DNA of 12,668 nucleotides from assembly GCA_905234775.1 (NCBI GenBank), contig CAJOJC010000037.1, positions 1 to 12,668 on the forward strand, written 5' to 3'. Origin of the DNA: an uncultured Bacteroidales bacterium. GTDB taxonomy: Bacteria > Bacteroidota > Bacteroidia > Bacteroidales > UBA932. The notes below the pieces were generated by a model that worked only from the letters and a program-made list of their open reading frames with translations, was not told the origin of the DNA and searched no databases. The position numbers were made by a program, and so were the translations under genes. Shown piece by piece: positions 1 to 7,861 of the stretch (the stretch's first letter is position 1; each line of letters starts with the position of its first letter).

Positions 1-1
1 A

Positions 2-505
2 GAGAAGATTGCTATGGAGGATATGTGCCAGCTTACCGAGCGCCAGACCGAGAATAAGTACAAGAGTTCCTACGAGCAGGTAGGCAAGGCCATCCGGAAG
101 TATTCGACCAATGCACAGTTGGATATGGTGGATTTTCTGGAGCTTGTGTATTTCTCCTGGCTTACGGGGAACAACGATATGCACCTGAAAAATTTCTCGC
201 TGTATTCTCCCGCCGGCGAGCCTGTCCTCACCCCGGCTTACGATTTATTGAGCGCCGTATTGAGTAATCCTGCCGATGACGAAGAGTTGGCACTCAATCT
301 CAATGGGAAAAAGAAACGGATGAAAGATGCTGACTTTAAAGCCGCATATTGTACTTGTGGCGTTCCTGAAATCGTCTTCGACCGCGTGAAGAAGAAGTAT
401 TTGGATCTCCTTCCCAAGTTTGAGGAAGAGATTCAGCGCTCATTCCTTTCTGATGAACTCAAGACAGCATACATTGAGCTTCTTCACAAGAGGTTAATGG
501 TATAA
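2..505 (+). CDS. HipA-family kinase toxin, C-terminal part (5' partial)
   Basis: The reading frame is open through the left edge, so the first Met at position 14 is internal and the true start lies outside the window. Seen: a HipA-type C-terminal signature, with GNNDMHLKNFSLY followed by LTPAYDLLSAVL. Counting from the Met at 14, the Asp of GNND is residue 55 (expected catalytic base) and the Asp of AYD is residue 77 (expected metal ligand), and both are kept. The first visible residues, EKIAMEDMCQL, also match the HipA C-lobe. Family knowledge: HipA proteins are Ser/Thr kinases of type II toxin-antitoxin modules, and E. coli HipA phosphorylates glutamyl-tRNA synthetase. In Bacteroidetes the C-lobe is often encoded apart from a short N-terminal HipA gene, so the missing part may hold one or two further genes. 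Target and antitoxin cannot be seen here. No frameshift is visible, so the fragment may belong to an intact gene. Confidence 0.85.
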   Translation, partial: EKIAMEDMCQLTERQTENKYKSSYEQVGKAIRKYSTNAQLDMVDFLELVYFSWLTGNNDMHLKNFSLYSPAGEPVLTPAYDLLSAVLSNPADDEELALNLNGKKKRMKDADFKAAYCTCGVPEIVFDRVKKKYLDLLPKFEEEIQRSFLSDELKTAYIELLHKRLMV

Positions 506-557
506 GCGTTACACCTCCTGCTGGACAGCCGATTTCTATCGTCCTCGAATAGAATAG

Positions 558-965
558 TCGCGCCTTATAATCAAAGAATTAGATGTCGACAAGGGAATCC
601 GCAAACGCCGTGTTGGTGTGACAGGGACCAATTACCGTCCTCTTGACAATGAGCATCAAATCCGAGAGGCGCTGGAAGACTCCTGCCGTCTTATAAACGG
701 AAAAGATAATGTCTTTGAGAAAGCACTACTGGCACTGGTGCTGCTTTCCTACATTCAGGCCTTCGCCGATGGAAACAAGCGTACAGCTCGCATCACCAGC
801 AATGCTATTCTTATTGCAAACAGATACTGCCCTATTTCCTTCCGATCAGTGGACTCTGTAGATTACAAGAAGGCGATGCTTATCTTCTACGAGCAGAACA
901 ACATCCCAGCCTTCAAAAAGATATTCATTGATCAGTTTGCATTCGCCGTACAGACATATTTCTAA
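558..965 (+). pseudogene. Fic-domain protein remnant, 5'-truncated
   Basis: A GTG at 618 could start a 115-residue protein, but family-like sequence in the same frame reaches further upstream (IIKELDVDKGIRKRRVG) as far as a TAG stop at 555-557. The coding remnant therefore begins at about 558 without a start codon. The preserved part is the Fic core: TGTNYRPLDNEHQIREAL, then IQAFADGNKRTAR and a C-terminal helix to TYF. Fic enzymes usually carry HxFx(D/E)GNxR and transfer AMP or related groups to proteins. Here Gln (residue 47 counting from the GTG) stands where the catalytic His is expected, while Phe, Asp-Gly-Asn and Arg remain. The N-terminal half of the usual ~300-residue protein is missing. 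It lies about 50 bp after the HipA-type gene, so two toxin families sit side by side. I judge it a decayed gene. A short translated product starting at 618 is possible but would be unlikely to have normal AMPylation activity. Confidence 0.75.
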
Positions 966-995
966 ACAGATCAGCGCTAATAGACATGCGTACAC

Positions 996-1032
996 ACGAA
1001 AAAAGCACTGCGATTTGCAGTGCTTTTTTCGT
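996..1032. terminator. Bidirectional rho-independent terminator
   Basis: A perfect 16-bp inverted repeat, acgaaaaaagcactgc (996-1011) and gcagtgcttttttcgt (1017-1032), has a 5-nt loop. The A-run on one arm and T-run on the other let it work in both directions. On the plus strand it would end the Fic remnant transcript. On the minus strand it directly follows the tRNA-Arg 3'-end copy at 1031-1043, as expected if it was the original terminator of that tRNA gene before an insertion. Confidence 0.85.
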
Positions 1033-1043
1033 GACTCCTACAG
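1031..1043. repeat. att-like direct repeat, left copy (tRNA-Arg 3' end)
   Basis: The 13 bases gtgactcctacag are identical to 7928-7940, where they form the last 12 nt of the tRNA-Arg(ACG) gene plus one flanking base. Sequence on either side does not match. A copy of a tRNA 3' end at a distance, next to a terminator, is typical of the far attachment site of an element integrated in that tRNA. I infer that this is the distal att site of an island covering roughly 1044-7927. Confidence 0.6.
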
Positions 1044-1052
1044 CAAGCCACC

Positions 1053-1100
1053 TTGCAAATCATTGCATAAGAAGCATTTAGCACATTGCATAGGGTTGCA
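1053..1100. promoter_or_regulatory. Four TTGCA pentamers, possible operator
   Basis: TTGCA occurs at 1053, 1063, 1086 and 1096. This gives two pairs with 10-bp internal spacing, and the pairs are 33 bp apart. The longer word cattgcata occurs at 1061 and again at 1084. Spacing of one helical turn would place bound proteins on the same DNA face. The role (operator for the downstream ATPase gene or recombinase arm sites) is inference, and chance cannot be excluded in AT-rich DNA. Confidence 0.3.
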
Positions 1101-1115
1101 TTATAATGGAGGAAT

Positions 1116-1207
1116 ACCGCAAAAGTTCCGATTAAAATGCCACAAATATTACTATCAAATTACCGCAAAAACACCGGACAAAACACCACAAAAGTTCCGA
1201 TTAGCTG
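1116..1207. repeat. Four 23-bp degenerate tandem repeats
   Basis: Four contiguous units start at 1116, 1139, 1162 and 1185. Units 1 and 4 share an 18-of-19 core, acc(g/a)caaaagttccgatta. Unit 3 matches unit 1 at 16 of 23 positions and unit 2 at 15 of 23. The array ends 43 bp before the ATPase start codon and just upstream of a possible promoter. A 23-bp period is about two helical turns, so a regulatory protein binding repeatedly along one face is plausible. There are no spacers, so this is not a CRISPR array. Confidence 0.65.
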
Positions 1208-1237
1208 TTGGAATTTCAAGAATTAGTCGTACCTTTG
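1208..1237 (+). promoter_or_regulatory. Possible Bacteroidota promoter for the ATPase gene
   Basis: The octamer tacctttg (1230-1237) fits the Bacteroidota -7 consensus TAnnTTTG exactly. A partial -33 element, ttg at 1208-1210, lies 19 bp upstream. Transcription would start only a few bases before the ATG at 1251, leaving a very short leader; the in-frame ATG at 1263 would leave a more usual one. The -33 half overlaps the last base-pairs next to the 23-bp repeat array, which suits repression. Confidence 0.45.
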
Positions 1238-1250
1238 GCAGAGAAAATGG

Positions 1251-2555
1251 ATGAAAGACTATATGGATTATCTTGAAAGAGCTGCAGATAGGATGCTGAT
1301 GGACAGACTGGATGGGTTCGGTGCTGTTCTTATTGAGGGGCCCAAGTGGTGCGGCAAGACCACTACAGCCAGCCAGCACGCAAAGAGTATTATCAAAATG
1401 CAAGATCCGGATAATGCCTCAGAGTATCTGGCCACCGCTGCGACTAAGCCGTCTCTCCTTCTAAAGGGCGCGAATCCTCGCCTGATTGACGAGTGGCAGG
1501 ATGCGCCCGTACTTTGGGATACGGTTAGAAATGACGTGGACGGGCGCACGGATGTGGGTCTATACATCCTCACTGGCTCAAACGCCGTGAATAAAGAGGA
1601 AATCAAGCATTCCGGAACTGGTCGTATCGCCAAAATGAAGATGTATCCGATGAGCCTTTGGGAATCCAAGGAATCCAGCGGTGAAGTCTCCCTGCAACGT
1701 CTATTTGACGACCCTGATTATGACTTCGATGGAGCCCTGTCTCCTCTCTCGGTAGAAGACCTTATCTTCCTTGCCTGCCGCGGTGGATGGCCTGCTTCCC
1801 TAAAGGCTAGGACAGATGTGGCCAGGCTGCTCACAGCCCAGGAGTATATCAATACGCTTTGCTCGGATGATATCAACCGCATAGACGGCGTTCAGCGCAA
1901 TGAACGGATAGCCCGGATGATTCTTCGTTCATATGCTCGCAACGTTTCAACGCTGACCAAGAAGACAGCCATTCTTGCCGATATTACCAGTTCAGGGGAG
2001 TTCAGCGTATCGATGGATACGATGGATGATTATCTGGATGTGTTCAATCGGCTCTTTGTCATTAAAGACATCGAAGCATGGTGCCCGCCTATCCGCAGTA
2101 AAACAGCCATCCGCAGCGGTCTAAAGCGGGAGTTCATTGATCCATCAATAGCAGTAGCAGCCTTAGGGCTATCTCCTGAAGCACTGCAGACGCAGTTAAA
2201 GACCTTCGGTTTCATTTTTGAGAATATGTGTGCACGTGATTTACGTGCCTATTCCCAACAGCAGCGTGGCGAGTTATCTTACTACCGTGACCGTTACAAT
2301 CTGGAGTCGGATCTTGTGCTACATCTTGGTGACGGTCGCTATGCCCTCATTGAATGCAAATTGGGTAGTGCCGAGATTGAAGACGGAGCTTCCCACTTGA
2401 AAGAGATTGTACGCCTAATCTGTGAGCATAACAAGGAAGAAAAGCAGAATCCCATCCGAGAGCCCGACCTACTCATCGTACTCACCGGTGGCAAGATGGC
2501 CTACACCCGTCCGGACGGTGTCAAAGTAATACCGCTAGGATGTATGAAATGGTAG
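1251..2555 (+). CDS. DUF4143-type AAA ATPase with PD-(D/E)xK-like C-terminus
   Basis: The 434-residue protein has an N-terminal P-loop ATPase domain. Walker A is GPKWCGKT (residues 30-37), the Walker B-like stretch is RLIDEWQ (77-83), and the sensor strand is YILTGSN (105-111), followed by GRIAKMKMYPMSLWES. The C-terminal part, FENMCARDL...ESDLVLHL...ALIECKLG, has the Asp354...Glu368-x-Lys370 spacing of a PD-(D/E)xK nuclease-like fold, typical of the DUF4143 region. Length and order are normal for this large, poorly characterised prokaryotic family. The biochemical role is unknown; DNA binding or cleavage is an inference from the fold. The start may be the ATG at 1251 or the in-frame ATG at 1263, and no Shine-Dalgarno site decides it. 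It sits behind a repeat-rich control region and 45 bp upstream of the helicase fusion gene, with which it may be co-transcribed. These ATPases are often found alone, so membership in a three-gene system is uncertain. Confidence 0.85.
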   Translation: MKDYMDYLERAADRMLMDRLDGFGAVLIEGPKWCGKTTTASQHAKSIIKMQDPDNASEYLATAATKPSLLLKGANPRLIDEWQDAPVLWDTVRNDVDGRTDVGLYILTGSNAVNKEEIKHSGTGRIAKMKMYPMSLWESKESSGEVSLQRLFDDPDYDFDGALSPLSVEDLIFLACRGGWPASLKARTDVARLLTAQEYINTLCSDDINRIDGVQRNERIARMILRSYARNVSTLTKKTAILADITSSGEFSVSMDTMDDYLDVFNRLFVIKDIEAWCPPIRSKTAIRSGLKREFIDPSIAVAALGLSPEALQTQLKTFGFIFENMCARDLRAYSQQQRGELSYYRDRYNLESDLVLHLGDGRYALIECKLGSAEIEDGASHLKEIVRLICEHNKEEKQNPIREPDLLIVLTGGKMAYTRPDGVKVIPLGCMKW

Positions 2556-2600
2556 ACTATTAAATTTGATACCTATTTTTCTTTATTAGCATTACCGTTT

Positions 2601-5600
2601 ATGGAAAGAGTCTTATTTGGCAAGTACTATTATGATGACAGCGCTGTCATCACGAATGATTCTCAGATATGCAAGAATGAAGACGGCGACTCTTATATCA
2701 TCAAGTGGCTGAATGTAGAGCCTTTCTTGTTCTCTTTCCTGGATGGTCAGTTGCAAATCGTGAGCAACTGTAACATTAAAGAGGTGGCTAAGTGTATTGA
2801 TTTTGGAGAGTGTCGAGATAACGGGAAATACGCGGTTGTTTATCCCTCATTACAGGTACAGCCCATTCGGCGCACAGACATCAATGAGTGCCTAAGTATT
2901 ATTCTGGGTATTGCCAAATTCATTTCTTCGGCCCCGTTCCCTCATGGGAATCTCTGTCCGGAAAATATTGAGTACAACTCGGACAACAAGGAATTGACGA
3001 TTCTCAACTATGGGTTCTCGAATATCATTCCACCCTCACCGGAGTTCACTTGCCCCGAAGGAGATCGCGCGAAGAAGCTCGCAGATATCTATTCCTTGGG
3101 AAAGCTCATTTGTTGGTTGGTTGAGGGTATTGATTCCGCTCCCGAAGAGCTAGTTCAACTTGGCACGCAGATGACCAGTGAAGCCAGAATGTCTCGTCCA
3201 TGTATTTCTGATGCCATAGAGGTTCTGGAACGCTTGAACAAGACCGAATCCGGTTCGTTTGTTCAGGCATTCATTAACGATAATGTCCCCGTCACAATTG
3301 AGGAGCTGAATTCGGAAACCGTATCATTTTTCGTAGGAAAGGTATTCCTGGTATTCACCGAACAATATGCTATCAATGCCAGGTATTATAATCGAGTGAT
3401 AACGCTTGAGAGTATCTGCACTGATGAGACGCTTGTTAGCTATAGAAAGTATGCCAGCCTGTTCCCGTCAGGCATTCAGTTCCATTCCGGACAAGGGAAC
3501 ACGGACCTTACTGGAATATTTGATGAATTCCGTGCCAAATCAAAAAGCCAGAGCGAAGAAAAGAAATCTTCCAGGGACGAATTGAGCCTCTATTCTGAAG
3601 TGATTGAGAAAGAGCTTCAGTACATCGATAAGAACGCTCTGTCCTGCCAATACGACGGTATTAGAAGAGTTGGCCGAGATATGGTGATGACCGTACATGT
3701 CTCCCAAGACAAGATGAGTGCTGTCTCAAGCCATGTCGAGCATTCCAATGAAGACCCCACTTTACGGTACGATTATTTGGTCAACCTGAATAAAAAACAG
3801 ATTCGATTCAGTGGCAAGCCTTATGGTGAATTGAAGTATATTGGTGAAGGACGGTATGACTTAAGCTTCAAGGATTGTAGCGAAGAGTTCCGGGAACTGC
3901 CATCTCGCGGCAAACTTGATGAAGACACGTCCTTGCTTAAAATCGAGCAAAACAGGAAAAAGACCGCGCTGGCCCAAGTTCGAGATATGAGGGTTAAGAA
4001 CCCGGCTCTCATTCATTATTTGTTTGCTCCTCAAGAGTTGAGGCCCATAAGTATCCCTCTTGAAGAGTATTCCTTCGTTCCCGAACAGAAGGATAAGAAC
4101 GGAAACCCTTTTAAGTACAAAGGAAAGCAGTTAGAGGCTATCGTTAAAGCCATTAACTGCAAGCCCCTGTCAATTATTCAAGGCCCTCCGGGAACAGGTA
4201 AGACAACGGTTATTACCGAGATTGTCTTCCAATTGTTAAAGAAGCAGCCAAATTGCAGGATTCTTCTGACTTCCCAAACGAACAGTGCTGTGGACCAGGT
4301 GCTGGATAAAATTATTGCCAACAAGATCCCTGCTTTGCGATTTGCTGCTGATGAGAGCAGAATAGAATTCGATAACGTACGTGGCTCCACTCTCCTGAAC
4401 AAGTTCGGCTCCTGGCAAGATGGCGTTCGTGATTCAGTAAGTAAGCTTATTGAATCATCGAAAGGAGACCGGCCTCTAAAGGAGTTCTACGAAAAGTGGA
4501 GAGCCGACGTCGCATCTTTTAAGCAAGATGGTCCTGTCGCGAAGCAGTTCTTGAAAAGTGTTAGCGTCATAGGTGCCACATGTAGCCACATTGCAGCGAG
4601 TAAGTATAAGGATTTTGGATTCACTTTTGATTACGTGATAATGGATGAATCAGGTAAGGCGACCACAGCGGAAGCCTTGGTGCCAATCAATATGGCGCAA
4701 AACCTGATTTTGGTTGGAGACCATAGGCAACTGCGTCCTATGCTTTCCACAACTCCTGACGTAATAAACTGGCTCAAACAGCAACGTACACTCGGAGAGT
4801 ATGAAGATTGTGTCGATGATTACTATACTCCTGATAGCCTCTTCCAGCAGGTTATAGCCAAGATAGATCCCTGTTACTCAACGCAGCTTACCGAATGCAG
4901 GAGGATGAGTCAGAAGCAAACTGAGTTAACCTCGAAGTGTTTCTACGAGAACGAAGGAGACCGACCACTCGAATTTGTCGAACGCTCGAATGCTGATGAA
5001 CAGCATTTCAATATGTTCGATAAGAGTGTGGTTTTTGTCGATATAGGTGATACCTATTCATCCCAGAAGGACCGTGGTTCTTCATATAATACAGAGAGCA
5101 TCAAGGCCATTACCAAGATTCTTCGCTGGTTGAATGACGATCCTGTATCCAAGGAGTACACGTATGGTGTAATTACCGCATACAAGGCGCAGCATAAGCG
5201 ACTATGGAAAGCTGTTGAGCAGTTGAAATCTTCTGGACAGATATCAAATATCTGTTCCGTGGACACATCAAACGACAAGTTCTGCGTTTCCATTTTTGAC
5301 AAGTTCCAGGGGCTGGAAAGAGACGTAATGATTGTTGACCTGGTTCAAAGTGGCCCCAATATGAGTATGGGATTCATGGAGATCCCGAATCGAATCAACG
5401 TCGCTCTTTCCAGACAGAAGAAGCTTCTCATAATTGTTGGAGACTATAAGAACTGGGGGGCGGCTCGGCCTAGAAGAAATGGAAGACGGACCTGCTTGCA
5501 AAGCTACCTCGATCAAATTGAAGATTGCGTAATTTCAATACCGGCAATCAAAGAGGAAGAGGCAGCCAAGAAGGTCGGTGTTATAGAATTCTCCACCAAG

Positions 5601-6530
5601 GCAGTCAAGTGTCAATTCCTTAAGGAAGGAGCAACACATCCTTATGACATTTGCTCCTTGGATCGTAGCAATACTGAGAAGACATTGACTCGTGACTGTA
5701 TGAAAAATGGCATTATGGACCTTGATAAATTCAAGGATAATGTCTTGTCATACGCGGAGAAGTTTATCAACGTAATGAACTCATCCGGAGTGACGGAGAT
5801 TCATGCCATAGCGACAGCCGTATATCGTCAAATTAGTAATATCCATGAGGTTACGGACCTTATCAAAAAACGTTGCAATGTTAATTTGAATGTCATATCC
5901 CCTGAAGAGGAGGCTGAGTACCTCCTGGAGGGCTTTATGAATCTTAGGCATCCTGCAGACATTTCTGATAAAGACAATCTGCTGCTAATTGACCAGGGCG
6001 GTGGAGGCACCATTATTACGGCTTTCAAAGATGGGGAGATTCTTTGGTCCAAAGACATGCGGCTTGGCACCCTGGAGCTCAAGGAAGTCTTCTTCAAAGA
6101 CGAGAATAATAGCATTGAGCAGGCATTATCCGGAGTAAATAAATATGTGCTGGAAGTGCTGAATCAGGCTGGAGATAATGAATTCTCTGATTGCAAGATC
6201 ATCGTTCATGGATCTGCCATCAAAGAGATTCCAAAGATTCTTGGAATGAGGAACAACAGTAAGGACATTCAAGGGTTGACTCTATCAATAAATCAGGTTG
6301 AGCACGGAATCAGTATCTGTGAGCAACAAATTCTCGGTAAACGGAACCTTAAGGAAGTCAGATCTCTGATAGAGAACACTTCTCAAGAGAATAAAGATTT
6401 CGAGAACATCTTCTCCGTTGCAATCGGGTCGAAGGTGTTCCTGTATGTCCTTCGTGCATTCAATTCTGATAAAATGGCCCTTTGCGGAGCTGGTCCGTGG
6501 GACGGTCTTTTCTTCCACTATAATAAATAA
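2601..6530 (+). CDS. Pseudokinase-like / UPF1-like SF1 helicase / Ppx-GppA-like fusion
   Basis: This is one uninterrupted 1309-residue frame. Residues ~1-215 resemble a protein kinase fold: Lys35 in YIIKW, HGNLCPEN (115-122) in place of HRDxxxxN, NYG (136-138) in place of DFG, and DIYSLGKL (162-169) as the F-helix motif. Both catalytic Asp positions are Asn, so it is probably a pseudokinase. Residues ~500-955 form an SF1 helicase of the UPF1/Dna2-like type: Walker A GPPGTGKT (528-535), DESG (682-685), GDHRQLRP (706-713), ECRR (765-768), ITAYKAQ (858-864), FQGLERDVMIVD (902-913) and NVALSR (933-938). Residues ~990-1309 resemble Ppx/GppA phosphatases of the ASKHA fold: VGVIEFSTKAVK, VISPEEEAEYLLEGF (1098-1112) and LLLIDQGGGGTI (1127-1138). 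In that last motif Asp1131 is kept, but the Glu expected at residue 1138 is Ile. The region between the kinase-like and helicase parts is unassigned. The gene ends 5 bp before the PLD-type gene, so the two products are likely made together. Helicase assignment is strong, the Ppx-like part good, the pseudokinase part fair. Nucleic-acid unwinding gated by a sensor domain is inference. Confidence 0.85.
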   Translation: MERVLFGKYYYDDSAVITNDSQICKNEDGDSYIIKWLNVEPFLFSFLDGQLQIVSNCNIKEVAKCIDFGECRDNGKYAVVYPSLQVQPIRRTDINECLSIILGIAKFISSAPFPHGNLCPENIEYNSDNKELTILNYGFSNIIPPSPEFTCPEGDRAKKLADIYSLGKLICWLVEGIDSAPEELVQLGTQMTSEARMSRPCISDAIEVLERLNKTESGSFVQAFINDNVPVTIEELNSETVSFFVGKVFLVFTEQYAINARYYNRVITLESICTDETLVSYRKYASLFPSGIQFHSGQGNTDLTGIFDEFRAKSKSQSEEKKSSRDELSLYSEVIEKELQYIDKNALSCQYDGIRRVGRDMVMTVHVSQDKMSAVSSHVEHSNEDPTLRYDYLVNLNKKQIRFSGKPYGELKYIGEGRYDLSFKDCSEEFRELPSRGKLDEDTSLLKIEQNRKKTALAQVRDMRVKNPALIHYLFAPQELRPISIPLEEYSFVPEQKDKNGNPFKYKGKQLEAIVKAINCKPLSIIQGPPGTGKTTVITEIVFQLLKKQPNCRILLTSQTNSAVDQVLDKIIANKIPALRFAADESRIEFDNVRGSTLLNKFGSWQDGVRDSVSKLIESSKGDRPLKEFYEKWRADVASFKQDGPVAKQFLKSVSVIGATCSHIAASKYKDFGFTFDYVIMDESGKATTAEALVPINMAQNLILVGDHRQLRPMLSTTPDVINWLKQQRTLGEYEDCVDDYYTPDSLFQQVIAKIDPCYSTQLTECRRMSQKQTELTSKCFYENEGDRPLEFVERSNADEQHFNMFDKSVVFVDIGDTYSSQKDRGSSYNTESIKAITKILRWLNDDPVSKEYTYGVITAYKAQHKRLWKAVEQLKSSGQISNICSVDTSNDKFCVSIFDKFQGLERDVMIVDLVQSGPNMSMGFMEIPNRINVALSRQKKLLIIVGDYKNWGAARPRRNGRRTCLQSYLDQIEDCVISIPAIKEEEAAKKVGVIEFSTKAVKCQFLKEGATHPYDICSLDRSNTEKTLTRDCMKNGIMDLDKFKDNVLSYAEKFINVMNSSGVTEIHAIATAVYRQISNIHEVTDLIKKRCNVNLNVISPEEEAEYLLEGFMNLRHPADISDKDNLLLIDQGGGGTIITAFKDGEILWSKDMRLGTLELKEVFFKDENNSIEQALSGVNKYVLEVLNQAGDNEFSDCKIIVHGSAIKEIPKILGMRNNSKDIQGLTLSINQVEHGISICEQQILGKRNLKEVRSLIENTSQENKDFENIFSVAIGSKVFLYVLRAFNSDKMALCGAGPWDGLFFHYNK

Positions 6531-6535
6531 CGAGT

Positions 6536-7861
6536 ATGCTTAACACGAATCAAGTAGCCAGTTACCTTTGCGGCAGGGTACAAAGAGGATATAAGATTAA
6601 CGAACTCGTACAGTTCTCATATCAAATCCAAAGACTGTCTTTAGCCGTGTTGGCGACATCAAAGACTGATGGGGATTCTGAGGCATTGTATCATGCAATT
6701 CTTTCCGCCGTCAAGTTCGGTTCGACCTCAATCTCCAGCATCATTCGTTTTTTGGGTCTTAATCCGGAAGATTCGTTTATTCCTCCAATTATTGGAAGTC
6801 TCTTTTCCATGGGCTTGCTTTCATCAGTCAATGGCGTGATAGGACTTACAACCAGCGGCCGGGAATTCCTGGATGGTTCGTATAAGCTCTATGAAGAGAT
6901 TGAGGCTGATTTCAGAATTGATCTGGACCTATTCCGGAATCGCTTGTGCGCTGCTTATGATGACCTGTCAGCGGATTCGCTGGAGAAGGTGTTCCCTTCA
7001 AGAAACGCAATTACAAGGCAGGATGAACTGAAAGCATATTGTATGAAGAGCTTCAAGCTCGTTTCATCCGAGTATGCACGCTCTTCTGGCAATACGCTGC
7101 TGGATATTCAGCAAGTTTCATTGATGGGCAAGCCGATGTTCAGGAATCTATGGTTTGCCGAGTATGTGAACACCAAGAGCGAAGAACTACCATACATAGA
7201 AGTGTATTATGAGCAGAACGGCGATATTATTCGCGACGATGCTCTGTCAAAACTCTTCCAGTCAAATTATTCCTTCGTAATCCAGCAGCTTGGTGAAGAA
7301 GAGCGTAATGAGCCAATAGAGATTCTACAGACCATTGCTGAACCTGTCACCAAGGCCGAGACAGTCTCTTCTGAAGAGAACGTGCTTCTAACCATATGGG
7401 AGACTAAGCAGGAATTCATTAAAGCACTTCGCAACGTCAAACAGAAAATACTCATTGAGAGTCCGTGGATCAAGAAGGCCACAATGGAGTACATGCCCTA
7501 TTTCAAGAGCATTTTGGAAGAAGGGAAAGATCTAGTCATCTTGTACGGAATAAAAATGGACAATGGCGATGATACTCCCACGCTGGAGAAGCTGCAGGCA
7601 TTGAGTAAGTACCCCAACTTCCATTTATTCTTCCTGCCTCGACACCTATACAGATCCGGAGTCAGAGCATTCAGTGGTAGCCATCGTAAGATATTAATAA
7701 AAGACAACGACTTCTTCATTTCGGGTAGCTTTAACTACCTATCGTTTGGTAGACAGGAAGGGCAATCAGTATCAAACGAAGAATCTATCAAGATCTGTCA
7801 AAACGTTGAAGAAAGATGGCAAAAGATAAACAGGGAGTATAACCTTAATCTGTCATTATAG
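6536..7861 (+). CDS. Winged-helix and phospholipase D-like domain protein
   Basis: The 441-residue product carries one HKD motif: His383-x-Lys385-x4-Asp390 (SHRKILIKD), followed by FFISGSFNYLSF and a conserved acidic pair in SNEESI (415-416). Upstream of it, KILIESPWIKK and LVILYGI are the usual strands of a PLD-like domain (about 285-435). PLD-superfamily enzymes with one HKD motif act as dimers, and many are nucleases. Residues ~50-115 look like a winged-helix segment ending in GLTTSGREFLDG. The middle, ~120-280, is unassigned. No signal peptide or membrane segment is seen, so it is probably cytoplasmic. The ATG lies 5 bp after the helicase stop codon, which argues for translational coupling and a shared function. 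A helicase paired with a PLD-type nuclease also occurs in known defence systems such as DISARM, but the partners here differ. A nuclease role is inference. Confidence 0.8.
   Translation: MLNTNQVASYLCGRVQRGYKINELVQFSYQIQRLSLAVLATSKTDGDSEALYHAILSAVKFGSTSISSIIRFLGLNPEDSFIPPIIGSLFSMGLLSSVNGVIGLTTSGREFLDGSYKLYEEIEADFRIDLDLFRNRLCAAYDDLSADSLEKVFPSRNAITRQDELKAYCMKSFKLVSSEYARSSGNTLLDIQQVSLMGKPMFRNLWFAEYVNTKSEELPYIEVYYEQNGDIIRDDALSKLFQSNYSFVIQQLGEEERNEPIEILQTIAEPVTKAETVSSEENVLLTIWETKQEFIKALRNVKQKILIESPWIKKATMEYMPYFKSILEEGKDLVILYGIKMDNGDDTPTLEKLQALSKYPNFHLFFLPRHLYRSGVRAFSGSHRKILIKDNDFFISGSFNYLSFGRQEGQSVSNEESIKICQNVEERWQKINREYNLNLSL

Noticed and set aside
1086..1107. Sigma70-like promoter with TTGCAT and TATAAT
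   Set aside because: The TTGCAT elements are not 16-18 bp from TATAAT, and Bacteroidota promoters use TTTG/TAnnTTTG.
1116..1207. CRISPR-like array
   Set aside because: The units are directly adjacent without spacers, they are degenerate, and no cas gene is present.
928..1254. 108-codon open frame across the terminator and repeat region
   Set aside because: It overlaps the Fic end, a terminator hairpin, the att-like repeat and the tandem array; the translation is low in complexity and resembles no protein.
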